Source: Streptomyces sp. NBC_00510 (GTDB lineage Bacteria; Actinomycetota; Actinomycetes; Streptomycetales; Streptomycetaceae). Taken from it: DNA of 64,000 bases. Below the pieces are notes generated by a model. It searched no databases and was not told where the DNA came from. It worked only from the letters and a program-made list of their open reading frames with translations. Each line of letters starts with the position of its first letter. The stretch's first letter is position 1. The stretch is from NCBI GenBank assembly GCA_036013505.1, contig CP107851.1, forward strand, positions 7,674,001 to 7,738,000, given 5' to 3'. The translations under genes and the position numbers were made by a program. Positions 61,205 through 64,000 of this stretch are shown here, in pieces.

Positions 61205-63178
61205 GTGCCCCGCGACCCACACGACGCCCCCGACGACGACGGCGGAACCATGGCTCCCCACAGCCCTTCCGACGCACCCTTCCTGCGGCTGCTCGCCCGC
61301 GGGGCACCGGCCGAGGAGTACGAGCGGCCGGTCCTCACGGCCAGGGCCGAGGGCGCGCCCCCCGCCGTGCTCGCGGAGATGGAGCAGGCCAAGCTGCTGG
61401 CCCTGCGCGTGCGGGCGGAACTGGAGGGCCGGCGGCGGCGCGAGGCCGAGCTGTCGGCGCTGTTCGAGACGGCGGGCGACCTCGCGGGCCTGCGGGACCT
61501 GGACTCGGTGCTGCAGGCCATCGTGCAGCGGGCCAGGTCCCTGCTCGGCACGGACGTCGCCTACCTCAGCCTGATCGACCGGAAGGCTGGCGACACCTAC
61601 ATGCGGGTCACCGAGGGGTCGGTCTCCGCCGAGTTCCAGCGGGTGCGGCTCGGGATGGGGGAGGGGCTCGGCGGTCTGGTCGCGCAGACCGCGCTGCCCT
61701 ACGTCACCGAGTCCTACTTCGACGACGAGCGCTTCCGGCACACCGACCCGATCGACTCGGCCGTGCACGACGAGGGCCTGGTGGCGATCCTCGGCGTGCC
61801 CCTCGTGCTGGGCACCGGCGTCATCGGGGTGCTGTACGCCGCGGACCGCCGGGCCCGGGTGTTCGAACGCGGCCAGATCGCCCTGCTGGCCTCCCTCGCC
61901 TCGCTCGCCGCCGTCGCCATCGACACGGCGAACCTGCTGGAGGAGACCCGGTCCGCGCTCGCCGACCTGGGCACCGCCAACGAGACCATCCGCAGCCACA
62001 GCGCCGTGCTGGAACGGGCCTCCGAGGTGCACGACCGGCTCACCGAGCTCGTCCTGCGCGGCGGCGGCGTGGACGACGTCGCGGACGCCGTCGCCGAGGT
62101 GCTCTCCGGGACGGTGCGGGTCGTCGGCACCGACCGCGACCCCGTCCCCGACGCGCTCGCCGACGCGGTGGCCCGCTCCCGGAAGGACGGCCACGCCGTA
62201 CGGCAGGGCGAGACCTGGACGGCCGCCGTCACCGCGGGCGGCGAACTGCTGGGCGCCCTCGTGCTGCACGGCCACCCCGAACTCGACCCCGTCGACCAGC
62301 GCACGCTGGAGCGGGCCGCCATGGTCACCTCGCTGCTGCTGCTCGCCCGGCGCACCGCCGCCGAGGCCGAGCAGCGCTTCCGGGGCGAGCTCCTGGACGA
62401 CCTGCTCGACGCCCCGCAGCGTGACCCCGCACTGCTGCGCGAACGCGCGGGCCGGCTCCGCGCGGACCTCGACGCCCCGCACGTCGTCCTCGCCGCCCGC
62501 GTCGACGAGGAGCACGCCGGGGCCGCAGCAGACCGGCAGCGGTTGTGGTCGGCCGCCTCCCACCTCGCCGCCACCCGGCGGGGTCTGGCCGCCGCACGCG
62601 ACGGCGGCACCGTGCTGCTGCTCCCGCTGGAGCCGGGCTCCGACGCCTCCGCCACCGCCCGCCGGATCGCCCAGCAGCTGGGCACGGCGGTGCAGGCGGC
62701 CGTCACGGTGGGGGCGTCCGGCCCCGTCCACGCGCCGGCCGGCCGGCCCGGCGCCGTCGCCCTGGCCTACGCGGAAGCGCAGCGCTGCGGCGACACGCTG
62801 CGCGCCCTCGGCCGGGTCGGCGAGGGCGCCGCGGGCGACGACTTCGGCTTCCTCGGACTGCTGCTGACCGAGTCGCGCGACGTCGACGGGTTTGTGCACC
62901 GCACGATCGGCGCCGTCGCCGACTACGACAGCCGCCGGGGCACCGACCTCGTGCGCACCCTGGACGCCTACTTCGCCAGCGGGATGAGCCCCGTGCGCAC
63001 CAAGGACGCCCTCCACGTGCACGTCAACACCGTCGCGCAGCGCCTGGAGCGCATCTCCCACCTGCTCGGCGCCGACTGGCAGGCCCCGGACCGTTCGCTG
63101 GAGATCCAGCTCGCGCTGCGCCTGCACCGGCTCTCGGCCGGGCAGGAGGGCCCGCCGGGCCCCGCCGGTCAGGTCTGA
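61205..63178 (+). CDS. GAF-domain PucR-type transcriptional regulator
   Basis: 657 residues from GTG 61205; ATG 61250 is an alternative. A helical linker (40-85) leads to a GAF domain (about 90-235: FETAGDLAGLRDLDSVLQAI, LGMGEGLGGLVAQTALPYVT, LGVPLVLGTGVIGVLYAADR), a coiled coil (ALADLGTANETIRSHSAVLE), a middle GGDEF-like or CdaR-type part, and the C-terminal PucR HTH with TLDAYFASGMSPVRTKDALH-VHVNTVAQRLERI (about 593-627). It probably controls the upstream SDR gene in response to a small molecule bound by GAF. Confidence 0.9.
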   Translation: MPRDPHDAPDDDGGTMAPHSPSDAPFLRLLARGAPAEEYERPVLTARAEGAPPAVLAEMEQAKLLALRVRAELEGRRRREAELSALFETAGDLAGLRDLDSVLQAIVQRARSLLGTDVAYLSLIDRKAGDTYMRVTEGSVSAEFQRVRLGMGEGLGGLVAQTALPYVTESYFDDERFRHTDPIDSAVHDEGLVAILGVPLVLGTGVIGVLYAADRRARVFERGQIALLASLASLAAVAIDTANLLEETRSALADLGTANETIRSHSAVLERASEVHDRLTELVLRGGGVDDVADAVAEVLSGTVRVVGTDRDPVPDALADAVARSRKDGHAVRQGETWTAAVTAGGELLGALVLHGHPELDPVDQRTLERAAMVTSLLLLARRTAAEAEQRFRGELLDDLLDAPQRDPALLRERAGRLRADLDAPHVVLAARVDEEHAGAAADRQRLWSAASHLAATRRGLAAARDGGTVLLLPLEPGSDASATARRIAQQLGTAVQAAVTVGASGPVHAPAGRPGAVALAYAEAQRCGDTLRALGRVGEGAAGDDFGFLGLLLTESRDVDGFVHRTIGAVADYDSRRGTDLVRTLDAYFASGMSPVRTKDALHVHVNTVAQRLERISHLLGADWQAPDRSLEIQLALRLHRLSAGQEGPPGPAGQV

Positions 63179-63588
63179 TCCGGGCCCGCGACCAGCTCCA
63201 CCTCGAACCCGTCGCCGTTCTCCAGGTAGGCGGCGTAGTGCTCCTCGCCACCGGCGTACGGATGCAGCTCGGGGAACATCAGCGTCCAGCCGTGCCGCGG
63301 CGAGCGGGCCACCAGGGCGTCCAGCTCCGCGCGGCCCGCCACATGGAACGCGAGGTGGTTCAGCCCCGCCCTGCGGCGCTCGTGCGGCCCCTCGACGAGA
63401 TCCGGTGACCGCTCGACGACGATATAGGTCGCCCCCAGCCGCCAGCTGCGGCCCGCGTCCCACCGCTGGTACCGGACGTAGCCGAGCTCGCCCAGCAGCC
63501 AGCCCCACTCGGCGTCCGCGCGCTCCAGCTCCGGAACCCACAGCTCGACATGGTGGAGCACCCCCGTCATCGCTCTCGTGTCACTCAC
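63169..63588 (-). CDS. VOC-family (glyoxalase-like) protein
   Basis: 139 residues from GTG 63588; TACTGT (63601-63596) ends seven bases upstream, so leaderless. ATG 63570 is an alternative start. VOC features: LHHVELWVPELERADAEWGW, GLNHLAFHVAGRAELDALVA and YAAYLENGDGFEVELVAGPD, with His and Glu metal ligands. The reaction is unknown. It overlaps the end of the PucR-type gene by 10 bases. Confidence 0.88.
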   Translation of the reverse strand: MSDTRAMTGVLHHVELWVPELERADAEWGWLLGELGYVRYQRWDAGRSWRLGATYIVVERSPDLVEGPHERRRAGLNHLAFHVAGRAELDALVARSPRHGWTLMFPELHPYAGGEEHYAAYLENGDGFEVELVAGPDQT

Positions 63589-63668
63589 GGTCACGACAGT
63601 AGACCCCGCCACTGACATGCCGTGACGGGGTCCACGTACCGGGGGGTGCGGAACGTGTCCGCCCGGGG

Positions 63669-64000
63669 TCAGCCCGCGTGGGCCGACCGGGCCAGCGGGG
63701 CGTCCTCAGCGGTCCCCGACTCGACGGCGTCGAGGTCCCGGCCGCGCGTCTCCTTGGCCACCCCGACCGCGACCAGCGTGAGCAGCGCGGCGGCGATGAC
63801 GTACAGCGAGATGGGGACCGAGCTGTCGTAGGCCGCGAGCAGCGCGGTCGCGATGAGCGGAGCCGGGGCGCCCGCGGCCACGGAGGCGAACTGGGCGCCG
63901 ATCGAGGCCCCGGAGTAGCGCATGCGGGTCGCGAACATCTCGGAGAAGAAGGCCGCCTGCGGCGCGTACATGGCGCCGTGCAGCACCAGGCCGCCCGTGA
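63669..64000 (-). CDS. MFS transporter, MHS type, C-terminal part
   Basis: The frame is open from the window edge to a stop at 63669, giving about 110 C-terminal residues. GLVLHGAMYAPQAAFFSEMF-ATRMRYSGASIGAQFASVAA and two last helices, then VAKETRGRDLD, match metabolite:H+ symporters (MHS family, e.g. shikimate or citrate transporters). The substrate cannot be named from this part. Confidence 0.85.
   Translation of the reverse strand, partial: TGGLVLHGAMYAPQAAFFSEMFATRMRYSGASIGAQFASVAAGAPAPLIATALLAAYDSSVPISLYVIAAALLTLVAVGVAKETRGRDLDAVESGTAEDAPLARSAHAG

Overview
The window is high-GC actinobacterial chromosome, almost certainly Streptomyces. Third codon positions are dominated by G and C, GTG starts are frequent, and the gene families are typical of the genus: DUF3048, DUF4395, a SCO4225-type membrane protein, an Rv1733c-type protein, mycothiol-dependent isomerase and deazaflavin (F420)-dependent nitroreductase families, a geranylgeranyl-reductase-like flavoprotein, a catalase-peroxidase with a Fur regulator, and several LacI, ROK, TetR and MarR regulators beside the genes they probably control. 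I see no rRNA, tRNA, CRISPR array, intact insertion sequence, phage block or large biosynthetic gene cluster. It reads as core or near-core chromosome with dense gene packing.

Layout. 1-4.1 kb: truncated DUF3048 lipoprotein-like gene, a transglutaminase/B3-B4 pair, PlsC acyltransferase, and a divergent DUF4395/thioredoxin pair. 3.9-4.7 kb: a short cysteine-containing leader peptide before a flavin reductase. 4.9-6.7 kb: etfBA. 6.8-8.2 kb: a DUF6986 aldolase-like gene behind a clear promoter and operator. 8.2-11.3 kb: katG divergent from a fur-type gene. 11.3-15.3 kb: a CE7 acetylxylan esterase, two small unknown genes, and a divergent LacI regulator/ROK sugar kinase pair. 15.3-16.1 kb: a decayed gene. 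16.1-21 kb: a P-loop/Nudix fusion, an M20 dipeptidase, a GGR-like flavoprotein, DUF4230, and an F420-type nitroreductase. 21-26 kb: TetR, a NarL-type two-component pair, and a divergent MFS/MarR pair. 26-30.3 kb: DUF4442, a mycothiol-dependent isomerase-like protein, a small membrane protein, and an MFS/ROK regulator pair sharing one bidirectional promoter. 30.3-35 kb: DUF2797, then a tightly coupled SHOCT-ABC ATPase-FtsX permease operon. 35-41.5 kb: an anti-sigma-like ATPase, a PLP cysteine-synthase homologue, two unknown membrane proteins, SRPBCC, and a DeoR regulator. 41.8-46.5 kb: a membrane-embedded alpha/beta hydrolase-like protein meeting, tail to tail, a beta-helix/AAA+ ATPase. 46.7-52.9 kb: Rv1733c-like, MOSC, DUF6643-like, two glycosyltransferases, a glutamate-racemase-like enzyme and a PH-like membrane protein. 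53-57.9 kb: a lacI-GH1-GH31 glycoside operon. 58-64 kb: a frameshifted gene, an O-antigen-ligase-like protein, Nudix, a hydroxybutyrate-dehydrogenase-like SDR with its probable PucR-type regulator, VOC, and a truncated MFS gene.

Two signals recur. Many genes have a TANNNT-type -10 box ending 6-8 bases before the start codon and no Shine-Dalgarno, so they are probably leaderless. Several divergent regulator/target pairs carry perfect or near-perfect palindromes exactly over the promoter. The palindrome pair upstream of the LacI gene of the GH1/GH31 operon recurs, with one change, 45 kb away in front of the acetylxylan esterase gene, which suggests one small plant-glycan regulon. The most distinctive single items are the leaderless cysteine-type leader peptide, the 18-bp bidirectional promoter at 29.04 kb, the alpha/beta hydrolase split by a large membrane insert next to the beta-helix/AAA+ protein, and a probable single-base frameshift near 58.47 kb.
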